Shown: positions 1 to 6,553, counted from the stretch's first letter. The stretch is DNA of 7,230 bases from Lachnospiraceae bacterium UBA3785 (GCA_002369495.1 DFFD01000198.1:1-7230), one strand, 5' to 3'. The notes: generated by a model not told the origin, from the sequence alone. A program made the numbers and translations.

Positions 1-197
1 CCAAGGTCGACGAGAACCGCTGCATTGGGTGCGGCCTCTGCACGACCCGCTGCCACTTCGACGCGATCCACCTTGAGCGGACGCATCCGAACGCGACGCA
101 CATGATCCGCTGCGAGGACAAGCTCCCGCTCATCGCCTCCTACGCGGCAAAGCGCGGCGCGAAGATTGCGATCAAAAAGATCACCGGCAAAGAATAA
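1..197 (+). CDS. 4Fe-4S C-terminal domain of a probable FAD/NAD(P)-dependent oxidoreductase (5'-truncated)
   Basis: Only the last 64 codons are in the window (frame from base 3, stop TAA at 195-197, followed directly by a second TAA). The peptide starts KVDENRCIGCGLCTTRCHFDA, minus its last residue a ferredoxin-type C-x2-C-x2-C-x3-C cluster that would ligate one 4Fe-4S centre. The usual proline after the fourth cysteine is histidine here. The following residues (HLERTHPNATHMIRCEDKL, then a basic tail ending KKITGKE) resemble the C-termini of clostridial FAD-dependent oxidoreductases that carry a terminal ferredoxin domain; this is recognised from memory, not from a search. The flavin and nucleotide-binding parts would lie left of the window. 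It is transcribed toward the minus-strand cluster, so it is probably a separate unit and need not share its pathway. A stand-alone ferredoxin or another Fe-S enzyme subunit remains possible. Confidence 0.75.
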   Translation, partial: KVDENRCIGCGLCTTRCHFDAIHLERTHPNATHMIRCEDKLPLIASYAAKRGAKIAIKKITGKE

Positions 198-210
198 TAA
201 ATAATACCTG

Positions 211-274
211 GGGACGGTTCCCGGCACGAAAAAAGTTCTCCGCGAGGAGAACTTTTTCGTGAAGGAACCGTCCC
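211..274. repeat. Long nested palindrome with GGGACGGTTCC outer arms
   Basis: The outer arms are a perfect 11-bp inverted repeat, GGGACGGTTCC (211-221) and GGAACCGTCCC (264-274). Inside them, after a small asymmetric internal loop (222-225 against 261-263), a second stem runs from 226 to 260: ACG/CGT, an A6/T5 stretch with one unpaired A, then GTTCTCC (235-241) against GGAGAAC (246-252), closed by the tetraloop GCGA, a GNRA-type loop in the plus-strand RNA. Two G-U pairs (210/275, 209/276) could extend the outer stem. From general knowledge, GGGGACGGTTC-type arms recur as dispersed palindromes in many bacterial genomes, so this may be a member of such a REP/MITE-like family; that needs a genome-wide count. 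Confidence 0.7.
229..257. terminator. Bidirectional intrinsic terminator between convergent genes
   Basis: The core stem GTTCTCC/GGAGAAC (235-241 with 246-252) is flanked by six A on the left (229-234) and five T on the right (253-257). Each strand therefore gives a GC-containing hairpin followed by a U tract. Its place between the plus-strand stop at 197 and the minus-strand stop at 314 fits termination of both converging transcripts. The stem is only 7 bp before the A/T pairs, but the outer arms would stabilise it. Confidence 0.75.
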
Positions 275-313
275 TGCAGCGTCACTGAATCCACCGGGGA
301 CCCTGTATTTTTC

Positions 314-1519
314 TTATTTACTGTGCTTCGCCAGTATAAACTGCTGCAGCACCGCCGACAGCAGGGAAATGACGACAAGCACTACATAGACCGGCGTGTA
401 GCTTCCGAACCGGTCCGCCATGAGCCCCGGAACTGGTCCGAAGACCAGCGACCCGATCATGTAGATGATCTGCAGCTGCTTGACGGCATCGGCGTAATAC
501 TCGGGATGAGCAAGACCGCCCGCCAGCTCCGACAGGCCAACCGAGAGCATCGGAAAGCCGAGACCCAAAAGCGCCATGGCGAAGCAGGCCATCACCGAAT
601 TTCCCGGCAGGCACAGCGTGCAGATCAGGATGGCGGCGACAAAGCATCCGTGGAATACATTTCCGGCTCTGACCCTTCCGAGGACGTCGACCGCTTCGCC
701 GTAAACGATCTTTCCCACCATCAGGGCGACCCCCATGAAGCAGAGGAGCCAGCCGACCGCGGCGGCGTCGAAACTCCTCTCCCGGAAGAGCACCGACAGA
801 TACGGCGAAACATTGTAGCTCATGCCGCAGAACAGCACGCCCAGGACGAGAAGCATCCATTCTCCGTGCGTGATCGCGAAGACTTCATGGTGCTTCTTAT
901 CTGCCAGCTTCGCTCTCCTGATTTCCTCGACCTCATGTTCTTTCTCCAGACTCGGATAGTTCCGGATCAGCAGGAACAGCAGCGCAGCGACGGCCGCCAT
1001 GAAGATCGCTTCCATGCGAAATGCAAACCGCATGGAAAATTTCTCCACCATCCAGGTGATGACGGGAGAACCGATGACCGATGAGAGACCCGTTCCTGCG
1101 GTGCAGATCCCCAGCGGAAGCCCGTCGTGCTCGGCAAACCAACGGCGTATGATGACCGAGACGGTCACCATGCCGCCCAACCCGTAGGACAGGCCCGAGA
1201 GCGACATGCCGGCGACGTACATCGGAAAGTTTCCCGCCGCAGAGAGAACCAGAAAAGCAGCTGCCGCGACCAGCACCGCCGCGGTCATCCCGAGCCTCAC
1301 GTCCAGTTTCCGGATCATCGGAACGACCAGGAACATGGCGATCAGGGTAAACAGGTTCCTCACCATGAGAATCAGAGAGACCTGCGCGTTCGTCAGGCCT
1401 CCCTCAGAGATCAGATAGGGTGTATACACATTAAACCCGGTCACCAGCAGTCCGCCGGTACAGAAGAGCGCTAACGTACCTGCGCCGCAGATGACCCATT
1501 TGTAGATTTTGGAGTTCAT
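314..1519 (-). CDS. MFS transporter, OFA/MCT-like (organic anion) family
   Basis: A 401-residue integral membrane protein of normal size for a 12-helix major facilitator. Hydrophobic segments lie at about residues 10-32, 45-67, 76-94, 99-120, 134-155 and 166-186, then a charged central loop (about 187-218, rich in E, K, R and H), then six more segments to about 396. The loop between helices 2 and 3 holds a degenerate motif A (IRKLDVRLGM, 69-78). The stretch RRWFAEHDGLPLGICTAGTG (125-144) resembles the RWF-x-x-x-x-G-x-x-x-G-x-x-x-x-G signature of oxalate/formate antiporter and monocarboxylate transporter relatives. Substrate is probably a small organic anion, direction unknown. The start ATG (1519-1517) has AAAAGG eight bases upstream, overlapping the stop of the GntP gene 13 bases away, so the two are almost certainly cotranscribed and perhaps translationally coupled. 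It is the last gene before the terminator at 229-257. Confidence 0.85.
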   Translation of the reverse strand: MNSKIYKWVICGAGTLALFCTGGLLVTGFNVYTPYLISEGGLTNAQVSLILMVRNLFTLIAMFLVVPMIRKLDVRLGMTAAVLVAAAAFLVLSAAGNFPMYVAGMSLSGLSYGLGGMVTVSVIIRRWFAEHDGLPLGICTAGTGLSSVIGSPVITWMVEKFSMRFAFRMEAIFMAAVAALLFLLIRNYPSLEKEHEVEEIRRAKLADKKHHEVFAITHGEWMLLVLGVLFCGMSYNVSPYLSVLFRERSFDAAAVGWLLCFMGVALMVGKIVYGEAVDVLGRVRAGNVFHGCFVAAILICTLCLPGNSVMACFAMALLGLGFPMLSVGLSELAGGLAHPEYYADAVKQLQIIYMIGSLVFGPVPGLMADRFGSYTPVYVVLVVISLLSAVLQQFILAKHSK

Positions 1520-1532
1520 TTAATCAGCCTTT

Positions 1533-2858
1533 TCACATTAATCCGATGCCGAGTTTCGTCAGCAGCATGCACAGCGGGACCTGGATGAGGAATGTGACCG
1601 CCACCGGACAGATGACCGTGCAGAAGCAGACATATTTATACGCGTCCTTGTGATTGGTGCCGCAGACATTGAAGACCGCCAGCAGCGCTCCGGAATGCGG
1701 AAGGGTGTCGAGTCCCATGGCTGCCTGCGACAGGATACGGTGCATGAATCCTACGCTGAAGCCCTGCGCGCCGTACTCGAGGAACACATTTCCCAGGGTC
1801 TGCATGGTCAGGTTGATGGAGCTGGTCGCGGAGCCGAGGATCAGGGAGAAGACATTTGCCGCGATCGCCGCCAGAAGGTACGGGTTGATGCGCGTATTGG
1901 AGACCCAGTTGAGCGCCGCCTCATACACCGGCGTGCGGAGCACGACCGAGCCGAAGCCGACGATGACCGCCGTATTTACGAGGACCATCACGGATGTTTC
2001 CGCACCCTCACCCCAGGCGCTGATCCATTTCTTCACATCGAGCCTCTTCCAGAACAGCAGCATCGAAAGGACAATTCCCAGGAAGAGCGCCGCTTCTGCG
2101 GAAAATTTAAGCAGGTTGAAAGAAAGAATGATCACGGCGATGGGCAGCATGGCCAGGACGACATTCGGCAGGTGCTCGTGGTCTTCATTTTTAAGGATTC
2201 CCTTATCTTCAAACACGATGCCCGCCGCGGTCAGCTTTCTGGCATGATAGCTGATATAGAAGCTGTTGATCACAGCGACCACGATGGCAAATACAAACCC
2301 CGGGATCGCGCCGGCCATGGCGCTTGTGCCAAGGATCTGCATGGGAATCAGGTTCGGGGCCTGCGCCGATCCCGGTGACACGGTCGCCACGGTCCAGACG
2401 GCATAGCAGAAAACCGCCGGAAGAAGACGCTTGCTGATATTGGCCTTTGCAAACAGCTGGATCGCGATCGGGTATACGCAGAAAATCAGCACAAACGAGC
2501 TGATGCCCGACATCGTCAGCAGGTAGGAGGCGATCAGGATCGGAATCACCGGATTCTTCTCTCCGAAAATCTTCGCAAGCGCATCCGCGATCGATGTCGC
2601 CGCCCCCGTCTCCTGATAAATCTTGCCGAAAATCGATCCTTCCGCGAAAAGCATGAGCCAGGTAGCGACATATGTGCCTGTTCCGGCTGCCCAGCTGTTC
2701 TTCAGTCCATCCCATACATTGATACCGCAGAACAGACAGATAATGACTGTGGAGAGCGCACTGTAGATGATAATGTTCCAGCCTTTATAGGCCAGCCACA
2801 TCAGCACGGCGATCGCCACGATAAGACCGGCTATGGATAATGCTAAGTTTCCGCTCAT
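1533..2858 (-). CDS. GntP-like permease (organic/hydroxy acid:H+ symporter)
   Basis: A 441-residue, very hydrophobic protein with about 11-12 membrane segments, matching the usual 430-450 residues of the gluconate permease (GntP) group in the wider ion transporter superfamily. Family-like features are the polar re-entrant-type segments TVSPGSAQAPNLIP (159-172) and MGLDTLPHSGALLAVFNVCG (381-400), and LILGSATSSINL (339-350). Family members carry gluconate, other sugar acids, hydroxybutyrate or related carboxylates with protons; the exact substrate cannot be called. The start ATG (2858-2856) has AAAAGGA eight bases upstream. The gene lies 30 bases after the CMD gene and 13 before the MFS gene, so CMD-GntP-MFS form one transcription unit. 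A CitMHS- or other ArsB/NhaD-type carboxylate carrier is a less likely alternative. Confidence 0.85.
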   Translation of the reverse strand: MSGNLALSIAGLIVAIAVLMWLAYKGWNIIIYSALSTVIICLFCGINVWDGLKNSWAAGTGTYVATWLMLFAEGSIFGKIYQETGAATSIADALAKIFGEKNPVIPILIASYLLTMSGISSFVLIFCVYPIAIQLFAKANISKRLLPAVFCYAVWTVATVSPGSAQAPNLIPMQILGTSAMAGAIPGFVFAIVVAVINSFYISYHARKLTAAGIVFEDKGILKNEDHEHLPNVVLAMLPIAVIILSFNLLKFSAEAALFLGIVLSMLLFWKRLDVKKWISAWGEGAETSVMVLVNTAVIVGFGSVVLRTPVYEAALNWVSNTRINPYLLAAIAANVFSLILGSATSSINLTMQTLGNVFLEYGAQGFSVGFMHRILSQAAMGLDTLPHSGALLAVFNVCGTNHKDAYKYVCFCTVICPVAVTFLIQVPLCMLLTKLGIGLM

Positions 2859-2888
2859 GTTATTAATCCTTTTCTATCCGTGATATTG

Positions 2889-3686
2889 TCAGTCCCTGTT
2901 TATGACTGTGCCTGCCGCTTCAACCTCTGTGATCGCTTCCTTCAGGATCGGAACGCCCATCGTGATCGCATGGATGCCGAGCGTGCTGACGATTTCGAAG
3001 ACTTCCGCGATCTCCTGCCAAGTCGCACCGGCGTCTAGAGCCCGCTCGATATGGTACTTGAGCTCCGACTTGTGCAGAGTCACCGGAGCAGCATGCACCG
3101 CGATGTAGAGAAGTTCCTTCTCCTTGACGCTGAGCGGGCCGCTCTTCTTCGGGACATCCTCGAACCGGCTGAATGTCTCAAAATAATCCGGATCCAGGCG
3201 CAGGACATTTTCCTTCTCCTCTGTCCAGTAGCCGTCGTGGTCGTCCATATAAGCCTTTTTCAGCGCTTTCTGGCGGTCCGTGAGTTCCATCGCGGCCAGA
3301 TAGACGCCTCTGTTCTCGCAGGCTTCATAGAGAAGCGGGACGCCGAGCGCGTAGCTGCAGGTGCCGACCATGCTGGTGATCTCCAGCGTCTCAAGGATCT
3401 CCCGGACGCTGATGCCGAGCTGCAGGCTGTGCTTCATATGGTTCTTCAGGCCGTTTGCGTTGAGGCAGCCGGTCACGGAGTCGATCGCCACGCAGATCAG
3501 CTTGCGCATCTTGATGTCAAGGATCTGTCTCTTTTCGGCGACAGACGAATAATCCGCATAGGCGTCTACAATCGCCGCGTCCAGTTCAAGGATCGTATCC
3601 CACATGGCGTTCCATTTCCAGGCGCCGCGTGCTTCAATAAAATGCTGTTTTGCCTCCTCCTGATAAGGGGTCCACTGTCTTTCCAT
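2889..3686 (-). CDS. Tandem-domain carboxymuconolactone decarboxylase (CMD) family protein
   Basis: Starting at the ATG at 3686-3684 the product has 265 residues. Two CMD/AhpD-like all-helical repeats are visible, about residues 57-122 (ending ALGVPLLYEA) and 185-250 (ending TMGVPILKEA). Each carries the L-x-x-H helix (GLKNHMKHSLQLG; ELKYHIERALDAG) followed by an S/T-x-x-E-I segment. Neither repeat has the C-x-x-C pair of AhpD-type peroxidases: repeat 1 has a lone Cys (TGCLNANG, C74) and repeat 2 has none. A thiol peroxidase role is therefore unlikely. Known relatives include gamma-carboxymuconolactone decarboxylases and many uncharacterised proteins; internal duplication is seen in the family. 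It begins a block with two permeases after an intrinsic terminator, which suggests a role in metabolism of the imported compound. The exact reaction is unknown. An upstream in-frame ATG (3692-3690) is rejected because GGAG abuts it directly. Confidence 0.8.
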   Translation of the reverse strand: MERQWTPYQEEAKQHFIEARGAWKWNAMWDTILELDAAIVDAYADYSSVAEKRQILDIKMRKLICVAIDSVTGCLNANGLKNHMKHSLQLGISVREILETLEITSMVGTCSYALGVPLLYEACENRGVYLAAMELTDRQKALKKAYMDDHDGYWTEEKENVLRLDPDYFETFSRFEDVPKKSGPLSVKEKELLYIAVHAAPVTLHKSELKYHIERALDAGATWQEIAEVFEIVSTLGIHAITMGVPILKEAITEVEAAGTVINRD

Positions 3687-3692
3687 CGTCAT

Positions 3693-3697
3693 CTCCG
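3693..3697 (-). promoter_or_regulatory. Ribosome binding site that sets the CMD start
   Basis: On the minus strand CGGAG is followed at once by ATG ACG ATG. GGAG has zero spacing to the first ATG but six bases to the second (3686-3684), so the second ATG is the likely start. Confidence 0.7.
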
Positions 3698-3701
3698 TTC
3701 T

Positions 3702-3714
3702 GCCGCTGTGCGGC
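3702..3714. other. Small GC hairpin upstream of the CMD ribosome binding site
   Basis: GCCGC-TGT-GCGGC is a perfect 5-bp stem with a 3-base loop. On the minus strand it would sit in the CMD leader, just before the ribosome binding site. Read on the plus strand it is followed by TTTTCATTTT, resembling a weak terminator, although no plus-strand gene feeds into it. Confidence 0.45.
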
Positions 3715-3725
3715 TTTTCATTTTC

Positions 3726-3737
3726 TGATAAATATCA
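3726..3737. promoter_or_regulatory. Short AT-rich dyad, possible operator
   Basis: TGATA-AA-TATCA is a perfect 12-base inverted repeat, between the terminator stem after the flavoenzyme gene and the CMD start. Its position would suit an operator or promoter element for the CMD-permease block. No good -10/-35 pair is evident, and a 5-bp half-site can arise by chance, so this is tentative. Confidence 0.25.
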
Positions 3738-3773
3738 AAACTCCTCCGTTGCCCGAACCGGCCAGCGGAGGAG
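3737..3773 (-). terminator. Intrinsic terminator after the enoate-reductase-like gene
   Basis: CTCCTCCGTT (3741-3750) pairs with AGCGGAGGAG (3764-3773) through nine Watson-Crick pairs and one wobble. GCC/GGC (3751-3753 with 3760-3762) can extend the stem past a single unpaired base at 3763. On the minus strand the stem is followed by TTTTGATATTTAT. It begins 15 bases after the stop of the flavoenzyme gene and separates it from the CMD block. Termination may be partial, since the U tract is short. Confidence 0.75.
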
Positions 3774-3787
3774 CCGTCATGTCTTAA

Positions 3788-5701
3788 TCAAAGGCTGAGT
3801 CCGACAACCGTTCCGTTGTAGATCGCGTTCACGCCGTTGGACGCCTTGTTCGCATCGCCGAGCACGATCAGTTTGCCGCCGAAATCCTTCATCTCCTCCT
3901 CAAGCGGGTTGTAGGAGCCGAAACCGAAAGCCAGGATGACGGAATCGAAACCGCCGAGATGTACCAGCTCGCCGTCCTTCTCGTAATCCACGCCGTCGGG
4001 ATATACATGCTTGACGGTCGCGGAGGTGATCAGTTTCTCGCCGTGGGACAGGAGGCGCTCCACCAGAAGCTTCCTGACAGCCGGATGATCCTGTACCGCG
4101 ATCGTGTCTCTCATCTCGATGACGGTCACATCGTAGCCGTGTTCGCCCATGAAGTCCGCCGTCTCCGCGCCGTGAAGGCCGCCGCCCAGCATGAGGACCT
4201 TCGGTCCCGGGGCGATCTGCCCTTCGAGGATCTCGCGGTTCGTGAGGCAGCCCGCTTCGCGAAGTCCCGGGATGCCCGGACGGAGCGGCTGGCCGCCGGT
4301 AGCCAGGATCAGGACATCCGGCTTGTACGCATCGACCATCGCTCTGTCGGCGACAGTATTGTAGAGAGTCTCAACGCCGTACTTTTTGCACATATTGGCG
4401 TAGTAGACGACGGCGCGCGCCAGCAGCTGCTTGTGCGGCGGCACGCAGGCCTGGCGGAACTGGCCGCCCGGCATCGAACCTGCCTCCACAAGGCGGACCG
4501 TATGGCCGCAGGCCGCTGCGGTCCAGGCTGCGTTGAGGCCGGTAAGACCCGCGCCGATGACCATGACCTTCTTCGGCTCTTTGGCCGGTGTGATCTTCAT
4601 CGTGGTCTCGCGCATCGAGAACGGATTGATCATGCAGCCGCGGAAGATCCCGCCGTGGCCGTAATTGTCGTAGCAGCGCTGCAGGCAGCCGACGCAGGGA
4701 GCGATCTCCTCCTCGAGACCGGCAGCCGCCTTGTTGATGAAATCGGGATCCGCAAAGAGAGCGCGCCCGATGGTGATGAAATCGACCTTGCCCTTCCTGA
4801 GGAGCATCTCCATGTACTCCGGCTCATTGATGCGGCCGGCGACCGCGACCGGGATATTCACGACGGAACGGACTTCCTCAGCCGGATCGACGTTGTAGCC
4901 TGTCTCCACAGCCGCAGGAGCGATGCCGTAACCGACGCCGTTCATACCGCCGGAAATGTTGATCAGGTCCGCTCCGGCCGACTCAAAGACCATGGCGATC
5001 GCCGCCGTGTCTCTCGCGTGATTGCCGTCGGAGACCATGTCGTCGCCGTTGAGACGCACACTGACCGGATAATCGTTTCCGCAGGCTTTCTTGATGCCCT
5101 CGATGATCATGACCGGAGCCTTGGTGCGACCCTTGATGCTGCCGCCGAACTCATCGGTGCGGCGGTTGGCGCTCGGTGAAACGAAATCGTTCAGGAGATA
5201 GCCGTGGGAGCAGTGGACCTCGACCATGTCGAAGCCGGCCTTCTTCGCGCGGACGGCAGCGGCGATAAAGTCGTCGATCAGGCTGTAGACTTCAGCTGTC
5301 GTCATCTCGTCCGGCGTGATTCTCTCATCCTGCTTCGGGATCGGGCTCGGCGCCATGACCCTGACGATGGACCTGCGGCCACCGTGCTGCAGCTGGAGGC
5401 AGATCTTAGCACCGGCCGCGTGGATCGCGTCCGTGAGCTTCCTAAGGCCGGGGATCATGTCGTCATTTGCGACGGAGATCTGATGATCCGAGGAACGTCC
5501 TTCCTCATTGACAAATGCATACTCTGTGATGATCAGGCCGATGCCGCCGTCGGCTCTCGACTTCAGGTAAGCGATCAGCTCGTCGCTGATTGTTCCGTCC
5601 GGATGTGCAAGCGCCGCGGACATGGGAGCCATGATCGCCCTGTTCTTTATTTCCAGATTTCCGATTTTTCCGGGAGAAAGTAATTTTGTATATTTGACCA
5701 T
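3788..5701 (-). CDS. Fe-S/FMN/FAD oxidoreductase of the 2,4-dienoyl-CoA reductase / BaiCD / enoate reductase family
   Basis: A 637-residue, full-length flavoenzyme that probably uses NAD(P)H to reduce an alpha,beta-unsaturated acid, ketone or CoA ester. The N-terminal Old Yellow Enzyme TIM barrel (about 1-330) contains QLQHGGR (103-109), EVHCSHGYLLNDFVSPSANR (161-180) followed by RTDEFGGS, and ITIGRALFADPDF (309-321). Tyr168 in HGY corresponds by motif to the catalytic Tyr of bacterial 2,4-dienoyl-CoA reductase. A C-x2-C-x3-C-x12-C set (C336, C339, C343, C356) would bind a 4Fe-4S cluster between FMN and FAD. Next come an FAD dinucleotide fold (VIGAGLTGLN, 381-390), ATGG (467-470), a second Rossmann motif (MLGGGLHGAE, 504-513) and a closing GD motif (LIVLGDA, 611-617). 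AGAGG lies six bases before the ATG. It is the third gene of a tight block after the aldolase (18-base gap). Substrate is not determinable: bile-acid enones, cinnamate-like acids and dienoyl-CoA are all reduced by relatives. Confidence 0.92.
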   Translation of the reverse strand: MVKYTKLLSPGKIGNLEIKNRAIMAPMSAALAHPDGTISDELIAYLKSRADGGIGLIITEYAFVNEEGRSSDHQISVANDDMIPGLRKLTDAIHAAGAKICLQLQHGGRRSIVRVMAPSPIPKQDERITPDEMTTAEVYSLIDDFIAAAVRAKKAGFDMVEVHCSHGYLLNDFVSPSANRRTDEFGGSIKGRTKAPVMIIEGIKKACGNDYPVSVRLNGDDMVSDGNHARDTAAIAMVFESAGADLINISGGMNGVGYGIAPAAVETGYNVDPAEEVRSVVNIPVAVAGRINEPEYMEMLLRKGKVDFITIGRALFADPDFINKAAAGLEEEIAPCVGCLQRCYDNYGHGGIFRGCMINPFSMRETTMKITPAKEPKKVMVIGAGLTGLNAAWTAAACGHTVRLVEAGSMPGGQFRQACVPPHKQLLARAVVYYANMCKKYGVETLYNTVADRAMVDAYKPDVLILATGGQPLRPGIPGLREAGCLTNREILEGQIAPGPKVLMLGGGLHGAETADFMGEHGYDVTVIEMRDTIAVQDHPAVRKLLVERLLSHGEKLITSATVKHVYPDGVDYEKDGELVHLGGFDSVILAFGFGSYNPLEEEMKDFGGKLIVLGDANKASNGVNAIYNGTVVGLSL

Positions 5702-5719
5702 AATCTGCCTCTCTTCCTT

Positions 5720-6529
5720 TTATTTGACCTTCATGTCCTTGCACTTTGAAACGATCTGGTCGAGTGCGTCCGCGATGACCAGCTGGTCCGTGTTGAGGCA
5801 CACGATCGAGCTGCCCTCGTCGATGACCTTCTGCACATGTTCCGGTTTCTGGCCGGTGGCCGGAGCCGACGGACAGGCCATGAACCAGATGTTGTGTTTG
5901 CGGCAGATCTCGATCGTCTTGAGATAGCCTTCCTGCACTTCCTCCGGGAATGTTCCGTCTTCCCTGAGGCCGCCCAGAGCCTGGCCGAAGTCCGCCTTGC
6001 CGAACATCACAATGTCTCTGCCCGGCTTCAGGACGGAAATAATTTCCTCAAGATGATCGACCGCTTCCGGATCCTCGATCATCGGAATGAAGGAGACCTC
6101 GGCGGCTTCCTTCATATATTCCTGCCAGTTCTGCGGACGGAAACCGTCAGCGTGATTCGAGCGGCAGGTGCTGGCCGTGCCGTTCGGCGGATAGCGGAGC
6201 GCTCTCTGCGCTTTAAGGGCTGTCTCACCGTCGCGGACGTGGGGGATCAGGACGCCCTTGACGCCCATCTCCACGAGGCTGCGCATCTGCCACGGGATGA
6301 CATCCGGGAGACGGACCAGCGGGGTCACGCCGTTGAGCTCCGCCGCCATGACCATGATCTCGACAGTCTCCCTGTCCATGATCGCGTGCTCGGTGTCAAT
6401 GATCGTGAAATCCATTCCCACAGACCCGGCGATGTACTGGATGGTGGGATCCTTCAGGTAGTTGAAAAATCCAATCGGTGCTCTGCCTTCCGCAAGCGCT
6501 TTGAAGATCTTATTTTCTCTCTTGATCAT
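5720..6529 (-). CDS. HpcH/HpaI-type class II 2-oxo-acid aldolase
   Basis: From the ATG at 6529-6527 the product has 269 residues, close to the ~250-270 usual for HpaI-like aldolases. These are cytosolic, divalent-metal enzymes that reversibly split 4-hydroxy-2-oxo acids to pyruvate (or another 2-oxo acid) and an aldehyde. Motifs appear in family order: DFTIIDTEHAIMD (His48, catalytic base), LVRLPD (Arg73), GVLIPHV, RYPPNG, FIPMIEDPEAV (Glu152, metal ligand) and MFGKADFGQALGG (Asp180, metal ligand); the assignments rest on alignment to HpaI by eye. The KADFGQ segment departs from the common GPYDLS form, so substrate choice may differ from classical HpaI. It lies 24 bases after the PPC gene and 18 before the flavoenzyme gene. 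A citrate-lyase beta-like lyase is less likely because the TEH and RYPP motifs are those of HpaI. A GTG three codons upstream (6538-6536) is rejected because the ribosome binding site overlaps it. Confidence 0.88.
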   Translation of the reverse strand: MIKRENKIFKALAEGRAPIGFFNYLKDPTIQYIAGSVGMDFTIIDTEHAIMDRETVEIMVMAAELNGVTPLVRLPDVIPWQMRSLVEMGVKGVLIPHVRDGETALKAQRALRYPPNGTASTCRSNHADGFRPQNWQEYMKEAAEVSFIPMIEDPEAVDHLEEIISVLKPGRDIVMFGKADFGQALGGLREDGTFPEEVQEGYLKTIEICRKHNIWFMACPSAPATGQKPEHVQKVIDEGSSIVCLNTDQLVIADALDQIVSKCKDMKVK

Positions 6530-6537
6530 TTTTGTCA

Positions 6538-6543
6538 CCTTTC
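6538..6543 (-). promoter_or_regulatory. Ribosome binding site that sets the aldolase start
   Basis: GAAAGG on the minus strand ends eight bases before the ATG at 6529-6527. Its last G is also the first base of the upstream in-frame GTG (6538-6536), so that GTG cannot use it. The ATG is therefore preferred. Confidence 0.75.
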
Positions 6544-6553
6544 TCTGCCCTTA

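Noticed and set aside
181..378. Small 65-codon minus-strand frame across the convergent terminator
   Set aside because: It reads through the palindrome and the end of the MFS gene; there is no family signal, and the structure is better explained as a terminator/repeat.
323..1084. Plus-strand open frame of 253 codons opposite the MFS gene
   Set aside because: The translation is charged and histidine/arginine/glutamine-rich with no domain, and the minus-strand frame encodes a clear 12-helix transporter with a ribosome binding site.
1650..2378. Plus-strand open frame of 242 codons opposite the GntP gene
   Set aside because: Same antisense artefact: no family resemblance, and the opposite strand carries a continuous membrane protein.
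3959..5179. Plus-strand open frame of 406 codons antisense to the flavoenzyme gene
   Set aside because: It lies wholly opposite a gene with all catalytic and cofactor motifs. The translation is low-complexity, rich in R, D, H and A, with no recognisable fold. Such frames arise from GC-biased codon use on the opposite strand.
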